The translations under genes and the position numbers were made by a program. Shown here piece by piece: positions 12,942-22,597 of a stretch of DNA of 64,000 bases (its first letter is position 1; every line of letters starts with the position of its first letter). The notes beneath the pieces were generated by a model. The model did not search any database and was not told where the DNA came from. It was given only the letters and a program-made list of their open reading frames with translations. Origin of the DNA: Micromonospora chaiyaphumensis (GTDB taxonomy: Bacteria > Actinomycetota > Actinomycetes > Mycobacteriales > Micromonosporaceae); NCBI RefSeq assembly GCF_900091435.1, contig NZ_FMCS01000002.1:186001-250000 (forward strand). The letters run 5' to 3'.

Positions 12942-14120
12942 ATGAGCTTCTCGACGCTGGCCGTGGTGGTGCTCTGCCTCGCCGCGGGCGGCGCCGTAGG
13001 GTGGCTGGCCGCCCGGTCCCGCTCGGCGACCGAGATCGCCCGGCTGGAGGCGACCCTGGCCGCCACCCGCGAGGGCGAGGGGCGGCTGGAGCAGTCCATG
13101 CGGGCGCTCAGCTACGAGGCGACCGCGCAGTCCCAGGAGGCGGTGGCCCGGGCGGTGGCACCGCTGCACGACACCCTCCGCCGCTACGAGCAGCGGGTCG
13201 CGGAGCTGGAGCGCGACCGGGTCGACGCCTACGCCGAGCTGCGCGAACAGGTGCGGTCGATGAGCGCGGTCTCGGGTGAGCTGCGCACCGAGACCAAGCA
13301 GCTCGTGGCGGCGCTGCGCGCCCCGCAGGTGCGCGGCCGCTGGGGCGAGCACCAGCTCCGGCGGATCGTCGAGGCGGCCGGCATGCTGGAGCACTGCGAC
13401 TTCAACGAGCAGGTCACCGCCGCCACCGACCACCAGGGGGTCCGCCCCGACCTGGTGGTCCGGCTGCACGGCGGCCGCACCGTGGTGGTCGACGCCAAGG
13501 CGCCCTTCGAGGCCTACCTGACCGCCATGGAGGCCCGCGACGAGCGGGGGCGTGACACCCACCTCGACGCGCACGCACGGCACCTGCGGGCGCACGTCGA
13601 CGGGCTGGCCGCCAAGACCTACTGGGCGGCGTTCGACCAGACCCCGGAGTTCGTGGTGCTGTTCGTGCCGGCCGACCCGTTCCTCGACGTGGCGTTGCAG
13701 CGCGACCCGTCGCTGCTGGAGCACGCCTTCGCCCGCAACGTGGTGCTGGCCACGCCGGCCACCCTCGTGGCGCTGCTGCGCACGGTGGCCTACTCGTGGC
13801 GGCAGGAGGCGCTGGCCCGCAACGCGGCCACCGTGCACTCGCTGGCCCGCGAGCTCTACGGGCGGCTGTCCACCCTGGGCGATCACGTCGGCAAGCTCGG
13901 TGGCGCGCTGAGCGGCGCGGTGACCGCCTACAACCGGGCGGTCGGCTCGCTGGAGGCACGGGTGCTGGTCAGCGCCCGCAAGCTGGCCGAGCTGGGCGTC
14001 TCCGACCAGGAGCTGGCCGCCCCGGCGCAGATCGAGCTGGCGCCGCGCCAGCCGCAGGCACCGGAGCTGGTGGACGGGCCGTCCACATCGGCCGAACGGC
14101 CGGCAGCCATCGACGGTTGA
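12942..14120 (+). CDS. rmuC: DNA recombination protein RmuC
   Basis: 392 residues from ATG 12942. A short N-terminal hydrophobic helix (STLAVVVLCLAAGGAVGWLAA) is followed by a coiled coil of ~130 residues and the RmuC nuclease-like domain: RGRWGEHQLRRIVEAAGM, VVDAKAPFEAYLTAME, FVVLFVPADPFLDVAL and WRQEALARNAATVHSLARELYGRL. RmuC limits inversions between short repeats. A GTG-GCC region upstream could extend the frame, but the ATG precedes the canonical MSFSTLAVVV hydrophobic start. Confidence 0.92.
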   Translation: MSFSTLAVVVLCLAAGGAVGWLAARSRSATEIARLEATLAATREGEGRLEQSMRALSYEATAQSQEAVARAVAPLHDTLRRYEQRVAELERDRVDAYAELREQVRSMSAVSGELRTETKQLVAALRAPQVRGRWGEHQLRRIVEAAGMLEHCDFNEQVTAATDHQGVRPDLVVRLHGGRTVVVDAKAPFEAYLTAMEARDERGRDTHLDAHARHLRAHVDGLAAKTYWAAFDQTPEFVVLFVPADPFLDVALQRDPSLLEHAFARNVVLATPATLVALLRTVAYSWRQEALARNAATVHSLARELYGRLSTLGDHVGKLGGALSGAVTAYNRAVGSLEARVLVSARKLAELGVSDQELAAPAQIELAPRQPQAPELVDGPSTSAERPAAIDG

Positions 14121-14163
14121 CACTTCGGACGTGACGACGTCGGCCGATCGGAGTCACGGAGTG

Positions 14164-14189
14164 GTCACAACCTACTTCGGAGTAGTGAC
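14164..14189. promoter_or_regulatory. Inverted repeat upstream of the secreted subtilase gene
   Basis: GTCAC (14164-14168) and GTGAC (14185-14189) flank an inner inverted repeat CTACT/AGTAG around TCGG. It is 80-105 nt upstream of the start codon in an otherwise unexplained 148-nt gap and may be an operator or a leader hairpin. Confidence 0.4.
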
Positions 14190-14268
14190 ACCGACAGGGC
14201 CAGGCCGAAGGATCGCTGTCACGCGTGCCCTGTCTTCTGAAGGGCCCTGTTCTCTGGAGGAAGAGAAC

Positions 14269-17200
14269 GTGAGTCAACCCCGCAACCGGAGTCGGCGTAC
14301 CTCCGCCGCGCTCTTCGCCTCGGTCCTGGCGGCCGGCGCCATGACCGTGGGGGGTGGCGCCGCGACCGCGAGCGCAGCCCCCTCCGCCGCCCCCGACGCC
14401 TCGCAGCCGACCGCCGCCGAGACCCTGGGCGCCCACGACGCCAAGCTGCTGGACGAGGCGGAGGCGAAGCACGCCCCGACCGTCACCCTGATCATCGCCG
14501 CCAAGAAGGGCTCCGCCAAGAAGGTCGCCGACGGGCTGGCCAGCCTGGGCGCCACGGTCAGCCAGCGTTACGACCAGGTCGGCTACGTGCTGGCCAAGGT
14601 CCCCACCGCGAAGGTCCTCAAGGCCGCGACGCTCCCCGGCGTCTCCGCCGTCGACCTCGACGAGACCATCAAGCTTCCCGACCCGGCCCCCGAGGCCGCC
14701 CCCTCCGGCGCGAAGGCCGCCGCGCAGGGCGCGACCCTGGCCGGCCCGGGCGCCGACACCGGTGCGGTCAACCCGTACATGCCCACGAACGAGACCGGCG
14801 CGGAGGCCTTCAAGGCCGCGCACCCGACGTGGGACGGCCGCGGCGTCACCATCGGCATCATGGACTCCGGGATCGACCTGGACCAGCCGGCGCTGCAGAA
14901 GACCACCACCGGCGAGCGCAAGATCGTCGACTGGGTCACCGCGACGGACCCGCTGGAGGACGCCACCTGGCGTTCGATGATCACCGAGGTCGCGGGCCCG
15001 TCCTTCACGACCGGCACCGGCGCCTCCGCCGTCACCTGGACCGCTCCCGCCGGCACCTACCGCTTCAACACCTTCCGCGAGTCGATCACGGCCGGCAGCG
15101 ACCCGGCTGGTGACGTCAACCGGGACGGCGACACCACCGACTCGTGGGGCATCCTCTACAACCCCGTGAACCACGACATCCGGGTGGACGTCAACCAGAA
15201 CCGCGACTTCACCGATGACGAGGTGATGCGGCCGTACAAGGAGAAGTTCCAGGTCGGCCACTTCGGCACCGACAACCCGGCCACCGCGGTACGCGACCAG
15301 ATGCCGTTCGTCGTGGAATACCGCGAGGACGTCGACACCACCCCGGCCGGCGGCCCCGGCCTGGTCGACTACGTGAACATCGGCATCATCGAGGCCACCC
15401 ACGGCACCCACGTCGCCGGCATCACCGCCGCCAACGACATGCTGGGCAACAGCGCCTTCGACGGCGCCGCCCCCGGTGCCAAGCTGGTCTCCGCCCGGGC
15501 CTGCTCGTGGGGCGGCGGCTGCACCGCCGCGGCGCTCACCACCGGCATGGTCGACCTCGTGGTCAACCGCAAGGTCGACGTGGTCAACATGTCGATCGGT
15601 GGCCTGCCGGCGCTCAACGACGGCTCCAACGCCCGCGCCAACCTCTACGACACGCTGATCGACACCTACGGCGTGCAGATGTTCATCTCGGCCGGCAACT
15701 CCGGCCCGGGCCTGAACACCGTCGGCGACCCCTCCGTCGCCAGCAACGTGGTCAGCGTCGCCGCGAACGTCAGCAAGGACACCTGGCTGGCCAACTACGG
15801 CTCCGTGGTCCGCAAGGAGAACGCGCTGTTCAACTTCTCCTCCCGCGGCCCGCGTGAGGACGGCGGCTTCAAGCCCAACGTGACCGCCCCCGGCTCGGCC
15901 ATCTCCACGGCGCCGACCTGGCAGCCCGGCAACCCGGTCCCCGAGGCCGGCTACCCGCTGCCCCCGGGCTACCAGATGTTGAACGGCACCTCGATGGCCT
16001 CGCCGCAGGCCACCGGCGCCGCCGCACTGCTGCTCTCGGCGGCCAAGGCCTCCGACAAGGGCGTCACCCCGGCCGCGCTGCGCCGGGCCATCTACACCTC
16101 CGCCAAGCCGATCGCGGGCGTCCCGACGTACGCGCAGGGCTACGGCATGTTCAACGTGCCGGGCGCGTGGAACCTGCTCGCCGCGGGCGTGCAGACCCGG
16201 ACCTACACCTCCGCGGCGCCGGTCTGCACCGAGCTGTCGGGCAACCTCACGAAGTACAACAAGGACTCCGGCCAGTTCGAGCCGAACCCGAACGTGGGCA
16301 CCGGCATCTACAACCGCTGCGCGGCCGGCGACGGCGGGCAGAAGGTCAAGGAGAGCCGCTACTACGAGGTCAAGCTGACCCGCACCAGCGGCCCGAACAA
16401 GGGCCTCAAGCACACCGTCGCGTTCCGCGGCAACGACGGCACCTTCTCGGCCCCGGCGGTCGTGTGGCTGCCGCTCAACAAGACCGTCACCGTCAAGGTG
16501 AAGGCCAAGCCGCTGACCGCCGGCGCGCACGGCGCCATCATGACCGTCGACGATCCGGCCACCTCCGTGGTCGACTTCGAGGTCGCCACCGTCGTGGTCG
16601 CCTCGACCGCGGTCTCCGCACCGGCCTACTCGTTCGCCACCGGCGGCTCGGTCGAGCGGAACAGCTTCACCTCGTACTTCGTGACGGTTCCGGAGGGCGC
16701 GGGCGCGCTGCAGGTCAACCTCTCCGGCATCGCCACCGGTTCGCAGACCCGGTTCATCGCCATCAACCCGTACGGCGTGCCGGTCGAGAGCACCGCGAGC
16801 ACCGCCTGCTACACCAACTTCTCCGACGCCGCCGCCTGCAAGCCGCAGGAGCGGGACTACCAGAACCCGATCCCGGGCGTCTGGGAGATCGAGGTGGAGG
16901 CGCGGCGCACCTCGCCGGCGCTGGACAACCCGTTCCAGCTCCAGGCGCGGGTGCAGGGCGTCACGGTCGAGCCGGCCGTGGTCGAGCTGCCGTCGGTGAC
17001 CGCCGGCACCCCGACCGAGGTGAGCTGGAGCCTGACCAACGCCTTCGGCCCGGTCCAGGTGACCGGCGTCGGCGGCCCGCTCGCCAGCGTGCACGCCGAG
17101 CGGCCGAGCATCGCCGAGGGCGCTCGCCAGGAATACACGGTGGACGTCCCGGCGGGCGCCACCTCGTTCACCGCCCGGATCGGCAACCCGTCCGACCTGA

Positions 17201-17577
17201 GCGCCGACCTGGACCTGTCGGTCTTCCTCGGCGCGACCCGGGTGGGCCAGTCGGCCGACGGTGACTCGGAGGAGGCGGTCACCCTGACCAACCCGGCCGC
17301 CGGCACCTACCGGGTCGTCATCGACGGCTACGCGGTGAGCGACCCGACCACCGCGTACGACTACCGCGACTCGTTCGCCGCCCCGGCGCTGGGTTCGCTC
17401 TCCGCCCCCAGCACCCCGCTGGCCCTGGCCAACGGCGCCACCGCCACCCTGACCGGCACGGTGACCGCCAACGCCACCCCGGCCGCCGGGCGGGAGCTCT
17501 ACGGTGACCTCGCCGTCACCACCGTCGAGGGCGCGGTCGTCGGCCGCGGCTCGGTGGAGGTCGGTGCGGTCAACTGA
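14269..17577 (+). CDS. Large secreted S8 (subtilisin-like) serine peptidase
   Basis: 1102 residues from GTG 14269; GGAGGAAGAG ends 3-6 nt upstream as the ribosome site. A signal peptide (RRTSAALFASVLAAGAM ... ATASAA) is followed by an inhibitor-I9-like propeptide (TVTLIIAAKKGSAKKVADGLASLG). The catalytic triad is visible: Asp in GIMDSGIDLD (~residue 202), His in HGTHVAGITA (~379) and Ser in NGTSMASPQATG (~577). A long insert separates Asp and His. The C-terminal ~450 residues have beta-sandwich/PPC-like segments. Secreted, probably a protein-degrading exoenzyme. It is followed by a 15-bp terminator. Confidence 0.93.
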   Translation: MSQPRNRSRRTSAALFASVLAAGAMTVGGGAATASAAPSAAPDASQPTAAETLGAHDAKLLDEAEAKHAPTVTLIIAAKKGSAKKVADGLASLGATVSQRYDQVGYVLAKVPTAKVLKAATLPGVSAVDLDETIKLPDPAPEAAPSGAKAAAQGATLAGPGADTGAVNPYMPTNETGAEAFKAAHPTWDGRGVTIGIMDSGIDLDQPALQKTTTGERKIVDWVTATDPLEDATWRSMITEVAGPSFTTGTGASAVTWTAPAGTYRFNTFRESITAGSDPAGDVNRDGDTTDSWGILYNPVNHDIRVDVNQNRDFTDDEVMRPYKEKFQVGHFGTDNPATAVRDQMPFVVEYREDVDTTPAGGPGLVDYVNIGIIEATHGTHVAGITAANDMLGNSAFDGAAPGAKLVSARACSWGGGCTAAALTTGMVDLVVNRKVDVVNMSIGGLPALNDGSNARANLYDTLIDTYGVQMFISAGNSGPGLNTVGDPSVASNVVSVAANVSKDTWLANYGSVVRKENALFNFSSRGPREDGGFKPNVTAPGSAISTAPTWQPGNPVPEAGYPLPPGYQMLNGTSMASPQATGAAALLLSAAKASDKGVTPAALRRAIYTSAKPIAGVPTYAQGYGMFNVPGAWNLLAAGVQTRTYTSAAPVCTELSGNLTKYNKDSGQFEPNPNVGTGIYNRCAAGDGGQKVKESRYYEVKLTRTSGPNKGLKHTVAFRGNDGTFSAPAVVWLPLNKTVTVKVKAKPLTAGAHGAIMTVDDPATSVVDFEVATVVVASTAVSAPAYSFATGGSVERNSFTSYFVTVPEGAGALQVNLSGIATGSQTRFIAINPYGVPVESTASTACYTNFSDAAACKPQERDYQNPIPGVWEIEVEARRTSPALDNPFQLQARVQGVTVEPAVVELPSVTAGTPTEVSWSLTNAFGPVQVTGVGGPLASVHAERPSIAEGARQEYTVDVPAGATSFTARIGNPSDLSADLDLSVFLGATRVGQSADGDSEEAVTLTNPAAGTYRVVIDGYAVSDPTTAYDYRDSFAAPALGSLSAPSTPLALANGATATLTGTVTANATPAAGRELYGDLAVTTVEGAVVGRGSVEVGAVN

Positions 17578-17589
17578 CCCGCTGAATTC

Positions 17590-17624
17590 AGGAGCCCCGC
17601 CCCCAACCCGGGGGCGGGGCTCCT
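17590..17624. terminator. Strong bidirectional terminator hairpin
   Basis: A perfect 15-bp stem (AGGAGCCCCGCCCCC at 17590-17604 and its complement at 17610-17624) with a 5-nt loop AACCC lies between the convergent subtilase and lipoprotein genes. Confidence 0.88.
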
Positions 17625-17647
17625 GCCGTTCCGGCGCCCTGCTCGCG

Positions 17648-18052
17648 TCAGGCGCGGCGGGCGGATTCGACGACGAACGGGGTGCCCTGCTGGCAGGTGG
17701 TCACCATGCCCGGCTCCGAGCGGCCGGTGACCTCGACCCGGGTGCCGGGCTTGAGCAGGTCGCGCGGGCCGCCGATCAGCAGGTTGTCGTCGAGCAGCAG
17801 GCAGTTCGGCTCGACACCGGCGCGGATCGTCCCGCTCAGGGTGGTGGCGCCCGGGCCGGGCGGCTTCGACGGGCCGCCCTTCCAGGTGGGGTCGGGGTGG
17901 CTCGGGCTCACGCTGGGTGCGGGGTCGGGCTGGCTGGTCACCGGGGCGGCTCCCGTCGGGCTGGGGCCGGCGGGCTCGCTGCCCGGACCGGCGCAGGCGG
18001 TCAGCGCCGCGCCGGCCAGCAGGGCGACGAGAACCGTCCGAGGAGTCTTCAT
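17648..18052 (-). CDS. Small putative lipoprotein
   Basis: 134 residues with a classic lipobox: signal MKTPRTVLVALLAGAALTAC, Cys20. A Pro/Ser-rich linker (residues ~22-65) precedes a compact beta-rich domain (TLSGTIRAGVEPNCLLLDDN ... KPGTRVEVTGRSEPGMVTTC ... PFVVESARR) that looks OB-fold-like with two Cys that could form a disulfide. No specific function can be assigned. It stands alone between the subtilase terminator and ispH. Confidence 0.8.
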   Translation of the reverse strand: MKTPRTVLVALLAGAALTACAGPGSEPAGPSPTGAAPVTSQPDPAPSVSPSHPDPTWKGGPSKPPGPGATTLSGTIRAGVEPNCLLLDDNLLIGGPRDLLKPGTRVEVTGRSEPGMVTTCQQGTPFVVESARRA

Positions 18053-18093
18053 GACGGGTTGGACGCGGCCGGCACGGGTTTCGTTCCGGCCGG

Positions 18094-19080
18094 TCAGCCG
18101 CGGGCCGCGGCGGCCTTCAGGTCCCGCTTGAGCTCCTGCGGCAGCGAGAAGGTCAGCCGCTCGTTGGCGGTCGTGACCTCCTCGACGTCGGCGAAGCCGC
18201 GCTCGGCGAGATGCGCGAGCACCTGCTGGACCAGCTCGTCCGGGACGCTGGCGCCGGAGGTGAGCCCCACGGTGCGGGCGCCCTCCAACCAGGCGTCGTC
18301 GATCTCGTGCGCGAAGTCGACCAGGTGCCCCGCCCGGGCGCCGGCGTCCAGCGCCACCTCGACGAGGCGGACCGAGTTGGAGGAGTTCCGCGAGCCCACC
18401 ACGATCACCACGTCGCAGTCCGGGGCGATCTCCTTCACCACGTGCTGCCGGTTGGAGGTGGCGTAGCAGATGTCGTCGCTGGGCGGCGACTGGAGCAGCG
18501 GCAGCCGCTGCTTGAGCCGGGCCACGGTCTCCAGGGTCTCGTCGACCGAGAGGGTGGTCTGGGAGAGCCAGACGACCTTGTTCGGGTCCCGCACGGTGAC
18601 CTTGTCGACGCCGTCCGGGCCGTCGACCAGCTGGATGTGCGCGGGTGCCTCACCGGCGGTGCCGACGACCTCCTCGTGCCCCTCGTGGCCGATCAGCAGG
18701 ATGTCGTAGTCCTCGGCGGCGAACCGCCGGGCCTCCTGGTGCACCTTCGTGACCAGCGGGCAGGTCGCGTCGATGGCCTTGAGCGAGCGGGTCCGGGCCT
18801 GCTCGTAGACCTCGGGCGCCACGCCGTGCGCGGAGAAGATGACGGTGGCGCCCTCCGGCACCTCCTCGTTCTCCTCCACGAAGATCGCGCCCTTGGCCTC
18901 CAGCGTCTGCACCACGTGCTTGTTGTGCACGATCTGCTTGCGGACGTAGATCGGCGCGCCGTAGAGCTTGAGCGCCTCCTCGACGGTCTGCACCGCCCGG
19001 TCCACGCCCGCGCAGTAGCCGCGGGGCTTGGCCAGGAGCACGCGCTTGCCGGTCCGGGGAGTCGTCTCAGCGTCAGTCAC
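18094..19080 (-). CDS. ispH: 4-hydroxy-3-methylbut-2-enyl diphosphate reductase IspH
   Basis: 328 residues from GTG 19078-19080. It makes IPP and DMAPP in the last step of the MEP pathway. The three Fe-S cysteines are present in [23 protein letters not shown] and [10 protein letters not shown]; conserved [15 protein letters not shown] and [11 protein letters not shown] are also visible. The frame extends upstream, but that extension would translate a palindromic repeat, so the GTG start is preferred. Isoprenoid neighbours in the window are uppS and a geranylgeranyl-reductase-like gene at 34-36 kb. Confidence 0.95.
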   Translation of the reverse strand: MTDAETTPRTGKRVLLAKPRGYCAGVDRAVQTVEEALKLYGAPIYVRKQIVHNKHVVQTLEAKGAIFVEENEEVPEGATVIFSAHGVAPEVYEQARTRSLKAIDATCPLVTKVHQEARRFAAEDYDILLIGHEGHEEVVGTAGEAPAHIQLVDGPDGVDKVTVRDPNKVVWLSQTTLSVDETLETVARLKQRLPLLQSPPSDDICYATSNRQHVVKEIAPDCDVVIVVGSRNSSNSVRLVEVALDAGARAGHLVDFAHEIDDAWLEGARTVGLTSGASVPDELVQQVLAHLAERGFADVEEVTTANERLTFSLPQELKRDLKAAAARG

Positions 19081-19147
19081 CCGACCATCGTACGTGCCCC
19101 GATTTCCGCCGACTGCGGCTGCGACCCCTCTGGCCGCCCCGCCCGAG

Positions 19148-19212
19148 GCGTCGATCATGAGGTTGGCGGCGGTTACGGAGATCGACATCGCCGTCAACCT
19201 CATGATCGACGC
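19148..19212. repeat. Palindromic intergenic repeat, type B, copy 1
   Basis: 24-nt arms 19148-19171 and 19189-19212 pair with one mismatch; the core is TCGATCATGAGGTTGGCGG. The 17-nt spacer contains ACGGAGATCGACA, also found (one change) in the copy at 35862-35918. It lies in the gap between the divergent ispH and xseA starts, ending 34 nt before the xseA GTG. Confidence 0.85.
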
Positions 19213-19246
19213 GGGTGGCGTCGGGGGTGGGGCTTAGGGTGGGCGG

Positions 19247-20461
19247 GTGAGCGAGGGGGAACGGAGCACGTCCGAGGAGCCGTGGCCGGTCCGGGTGGTG
19301 AGCCAGAAGATCGGGGCCTGGATCGCCCGGCTGGGGTGGGTGTGGGTCGACGGGCAGGTCGCGCAGATCAGCCGCCGGCCCGGAGCGAGCACCGTCTTCC
19401 TGACGTTGCGTGACCCGTCGGCGGATCTCAGCCTGACCGTCACCACCAACCGCGACGTGCTCGACGCGGGCGCGCCGGAGCTGGCCGAGGGCGCCCGGGT
19501 GGTCCTGCACGCCAAGCCCGAGTTCTACGCCGCCCGGGGCACGCTCAGCCTGCGCGCCGACGAGATCCGCCAGGTCGGGCTCGGCGAGCTGCTGGCCCGG
19601 CTGGAGAAGCTCAAGAAGCTGCTGGCCGCCGAGGGGCTCTTCGACCGGGCCCGCAAGCGCCGGCCGCCGTTCCTGCCCGGCCGGATCGGGCTGATCACCG
19701 GCCGGGCCTCGGCCGCCGAGCGCGACGTGCTGACCAACGCCCGCCGCCGCTGGCCGGCCGTCGAGTTCCGCACGGTCAACGTGGCGGTGCAGGGGCCGAG
19801 CGCCGTGCCCGACATCGTGGGCGCACTCAAGGTGCTCGACGCCGATCCGACGGTCGATGTGATCATCATCGCCCGGGGCGGCGGCGGCATCGAGGACCTG
19901 CTGCCCTTCTCCGACGAGGCGCTGTGCCGGGCGGTCTTCGCCTGCCGCACGCCGGTGGTCAGCGCGATCGGCCACGAGACCGACACGCCGCTGCTCGACT
20001 ACGTCGCCGACGTACGCGCCTCCACGCCGACCGACGCGGCCAAGCGCATCGTGCCCGACCTGGCCGAGGAGGTCCGCCTCATCGGCCAGGCCCGGTCCCG
20101 GCTGGAGCGGGCGGTGCGCAACCTGGTCGACCGGGAGCGGCACCGGCTCGACCTGCTGCGGTCCCGGCCGGTGCTGGCCCGCCCGCAGGTGATGGTCGAC
20201 CAGCGGGCCACCGACGTCGCGGCGCTGCGCGACCGGGCCGGCCGCTGCCTGGACCACCGGCTCGGCGCCGCCGGCGACGACCTGCGGCACACCCTGGCGC
20301 GGCTGCGCGCCCTCTCCCCCGCGGCCACCCTCGACCGGGGCTACGCCATCGTCCAGCGCGGCGACGGGCACGTGGTCCGCGCCGCGTCCGAGGTGGCCAA
20401 GGGTGACCCGCTGCGGGTCCGCCTCGCCGAGGGCGAGCTGACCGCCACCGTGGACGGCTGA
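19247..20461 (+). CDS. xseA: Exodeoxyribonuclease VII large subunit XseA
   Basis: 404 residues from GTG 19247. An N-terminal OB-fold (residues ~20-112, [12 protein letters not shown]) binds DNA and a catalytic region follows ([67 protein letters not shown]), ending in a helical tail with [13 protein letters not shown]. It forms ExoVII with XseB; the stop overlaps the xseB start as ATGA. Confidence 0.96.
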   Translation: MSEGERSTSEEPWPVRVVSQKIGAWIARLGWVWVDGQVAQISRRPGASTVFLTLRDPSADLSLTVTTNRDVLDAGAPELAEGARVVLHAKPEFYAARGTLSLRADEIRQVGLGELLARLEKLKKLLAAEGLFDRARKRRPPFLPGRIGLITGRASAAERDVLTNARRRWPAVEFRTVNVAVQGPSAVPDIVGALKVLDADPTVDVIIIARGGGGIEDLLPFSDEALCRAVFACRTPVVSAIGHETDTPLLDYVADVRASTPTDAAKRIVPDLAEEVRLIGQARSRLERAVRNLVDRERHRLDLLRSRPVLARPQVMVDQRATDVAALRDRAGRCLDHRLGAAGDDLRHTLARLRALSPAATLDRGYAIVQRGDGHVVRAASEVAKGDPLRVRLAEGELTATVDG

Positions 20462-20688
20462 TGAAATGGGACCCGATGACTGACACGACGAAGGACGAGC
20501 GGCTCAGCTACGAGCAGGCCCGCGCCGAGCTGGCCTCGGTGGTCGAGCGGCTGGAGGCGGGCGGCACCTCGCTGGAGGAGTCGCTGGCGCTCTGGGAGCG
20601 CGGCGAGCAGCTCGCCGGGATCTGCCAGCGCTGGCTCGACGGCGCCCGGGAGCGCATCGACGCCGCCCGGCAGCGCACCGAGGACTGA
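20461..20688 (+). CDS. xseB: Exodeoxyribonuclease VII small subunit XseB
   Basis: 75 residues from ATG 20461, which overlaps the xseA TGA; a second ATG at 20476 (MTDTTKDERLSYEQARAEL) gives a protein of more usual length. The two-helix pattern SYEQARAELASVVERLEAGG and SLEESLALWERGEQLAGICQ is the XseB signature. Several small units bind one XseA through its coiled-coil arm. Confidence 0.94.
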   Translation: MKWDPMTDTTKDERLSYEQARAELASVVERLEAGGTSLEESLALWERGEQLAGICQRWLDGARERIDAARQRTED

Positions 20689-20723
20689 GCGGCGGGACGG
20701 CCGGAGCCGCCCCGCCGGCCCGG

Positions 20724-21563
20724 TCACTTGAACAGGTTGTAGAACTCCGCGGGCGCCTCGACGACCTGGTCGGCCGGGGGCTTCTGCGCGGCGGCAGCGT
20801 TGCCGTAGTCCGTGTAGGTGATCTTCACGTCCTGCGCGGCGCTCTGCCCGGCGGCCGGGATCTGGAGCACCAGTTCGCTGAGCCGGCCCTGCGGGTCGAC
20901 CTTGGCGGTGAAGGGCACCGACTGGGCCTGCGCGCCGAGCGCGGTGATCACCGCCGGGTCGAGCGAGCCCGCCTCGGCCGCCTTCGACACGTCGACGGTG
21001 CCCGCGTACGCGCCCTCGCCGGTCTGCCGGACCTCGGTGACACCCTGGGTCAGCACCGCGCTGCCGGCCGGGTCGAGCTTGTCGAAGTCGAAGCCGAGCG
21101 CCCGGTTGCCCTGGATCCGGGTCTGGTCGAGGTGCTGGTACTTGCCGAGGTTGAGGTTCTTCAGCCCGGGCACGCTGGCGGCGGCCTTGCCGCCCAGCTC
21201 CAGCTTGACCCAGCTGTCCGGCTTGTAGTGGACCAGGTCCAGCTTCATCATGAGGTCCGACGACGGGTCGCCGATCGTCATCCGCATCTCGGCGCTCTGG
21301 GTGGGCTCGTGCACCTGCCCCTCGGCGGTGGAGCCCGCGCCGGACATGCTGAACCGGAAGTTCCCCTCGCGGATCGCGTTGGTGGAGTCGAGAAGGGCCT
21401 GCTTGGCGTCGCCGGCGGGCGTGCCGCTCGGAGCGATGCTGCCCGAGGCGGCCGGGGTCGCGGAGGCCCCTACGCCGGCGGTCCCGTTGTCGTTGCACGC
21501 GGCCAGGCCGGGGATGAGCAGCGCCGCGGCGAACGCGGTGGCGCTGAAGCGTCGAATCTTCAC
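20724..21563 (-). CDS. LppX/LprAFG-like lipoprotein
   Basis: 279 residues with lipoprotein signal MKIRRFSATAFAAALLIPGLAAC (Cys23). The body (FRFSMSGAGSTAEGQVHEPT ... DLMMKLDLVHYKPDSWVKLE ... GYG-type beta repeats ... VLQIPAAGQS) follows the half-barrel pattern of LppX/LprG lipid-carrier lipoproteins and related LolA/LolB-fold proteins. In mycobacteria these shuttle lipids across the cell wall; whether that holds here is inference. The gene converges on xseB (35 nt between stops) and has a ~180-nt leader containing hairpins. Confidence 0.75.
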   Translation of the reverse strand: MKIRRFSATAFAAALLIPGLAACNDNGTAGVGASATPAASGSIAPSGTPAGDAKQALLDSTNAIREGNFRFSMSGAGSTAEGQVHEPTQSAEMRMTIGDPSSDLMMKLDLVHYKPDSWVKLELGGKAAASVPGLKNLNLGKYQHLDQTRIQGNRALGFDFDKLDPAGSAVLTQGVTEVRQTGEGAYAGTVDVSKAAEAGSLDPAVITALGAQAQSVPFTAKVDPQGRLSELVLQIPAAGQSAAQDVKITYTDYGNAAAAQKPPADQVVEAPAEFYNLFK

Positions 21564-21641
21564 GTCAACCTCTCCAGGTGGGTCGTCCGGCCCACGGAGG
21601 TGCCGGAGTCGGGGCGCCGCAGCCCGGACGCCGGCTCCGGC

Positions 21642-21688
21642 GCACGAGCCCGGTCCGGCCGGTGTGGTCGGCTCCGGCGGGCTCGTGC
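21642..21688. terminator. Hairpin between DUF4245 gene and lipoprotein gene
   Basis: GCACGAGCCCG (21642-21652) pairs perfectly with 21678-21688. It lies 55 nt beyond the DUF4245 stop and 79 nt before the lipoprotein start on the minus strand. A second inverted repeat GCCGGAG/CTCCGGC flanks it (21602-21608 and 21635-21641). It may terminate DUF4245 transcription. Confidence 0.5.
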
Positions 21689-21742
21689 CCCCTTCTGTTC
21701 CCTGAAGCGGTGTTCCGCAATCCCTGTCCGGTGCGGGAGCGG

Positions 21743-22438
21743 TCAGCGCAGCGCGGTGGCCAGCTCGCGCAGCTCCGCCTCACCGGCGTCGCCCACCACG
21801 ATCACGGTGCGGTTCGGCTCGAGCAGGACGAGGGCCTGCTCGTTGCCCCGGGCCGTGTACCGCTGCCAGCTCGTGCCGCCGGGCAGGTCGGCCGGGCCCT
21901 GCGGCTGGCCACCGCTCAGCTCGGCCGGCAGCAGCTTCTCCGCCGGCGCGTTGCTCTCCACCAGCTGCGCGCCCCGGCCCTCCGGGGTCACGTAGCCGAT
22001 GCGCAGCGTCCCGACGCCCGCGTCGGTCTGGTAGCGGGCGCTGACCGTACGCCAGTCGGAGCCCAACCCCTGCGGCTCGGCGACCGGGAAGGCGTTGGCC
22101 GCGCGGGCCTGCTCGACGGCGGGCGCCGGGTCGACGGTGACCGGCTCGTCACCGCCGAGGAAGCCCCGGTAGAAGGCGAGCAGCAGGGCGATCGGGACCA
22201 GCAGGACCAGCAACGACAGCGCCATGTCCTTGGGTGACCGCTCGGACCGGGCCTTCTCCTTCCGCGGGGGCGGCGCGGGCTGCTCCCCGGCGTCGGCCGG
22301 CGGCGTGATGCCGGTCGACTCGACGAGGGCCGGTTCCGCGGCCGGCGGGGTGGCCCCGGCGGCCGGGCGCACCGGCGGCTGGCCGTCGGGCGGAGTGGCG
22401 TCGGTCGGTGTGCGGTCGGCAGGCTGTGCGGGTTCCAC
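21743..22438 (-). CDS. DUF4245 membrane protein
   Basis: 231 residues. The first ~80 are Pro/Ala-rich and disordered, then a TM helix (KDMALSLLVLLVPIALLLAFY, ~87-107) and an extracytoplasmic DUF4245 domain (NAFPVAEPQGLGSDWRTVSA ... VGTLRIGYVTPEGRGAQLVE ... RYTARGNEQALVLLEPNRTV). In actinobacteria the gene typically sits beside glpX and the xse genes, as here (glpX is divergent). Function unknown. Confidence 0.88.
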   Translation of the reverse strand: MEPAQPADRTPTDATPPDGQPPVRPAAGATPPAAEPALVESTGITPPADAGEQPAPPPRKEKARSERSPKDMALSLLVLLVPIALLLAFYRGFLGGDEPVTVDPAPAVEQARAANAFPVAEPQGLGSDWRTVSARYQTDAGVGTLRIGYVTPEGRGAQLVESNAPAEKLLPAELSGGQPQGPADLPGGTSWQRYTARGNEQALVLLEPNRTVIVVGDAGEAELRELATALR

Positions 22439-22597
22439 CCCGCCATTCTCGCAGCCGTCCGGGTGACGTGATCCTGGCCTCCTCCGCCCCGCTCCGGCGT
22501 CGAACCTGAGATCGTGTGAGGATCAGCGACAAAACCGGCGGCGGCGACGGCCGCATCCCGCCGGTCCACCCCGCAACGTCGCGAGGAGGAAGCCGTC

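Noticed and set aside
19081..19203. N-terminal extension of IspH
   Set aside because: It would translate the palindromic repeat (NLMIDASGG) and has no equivalent in IspH proteins.
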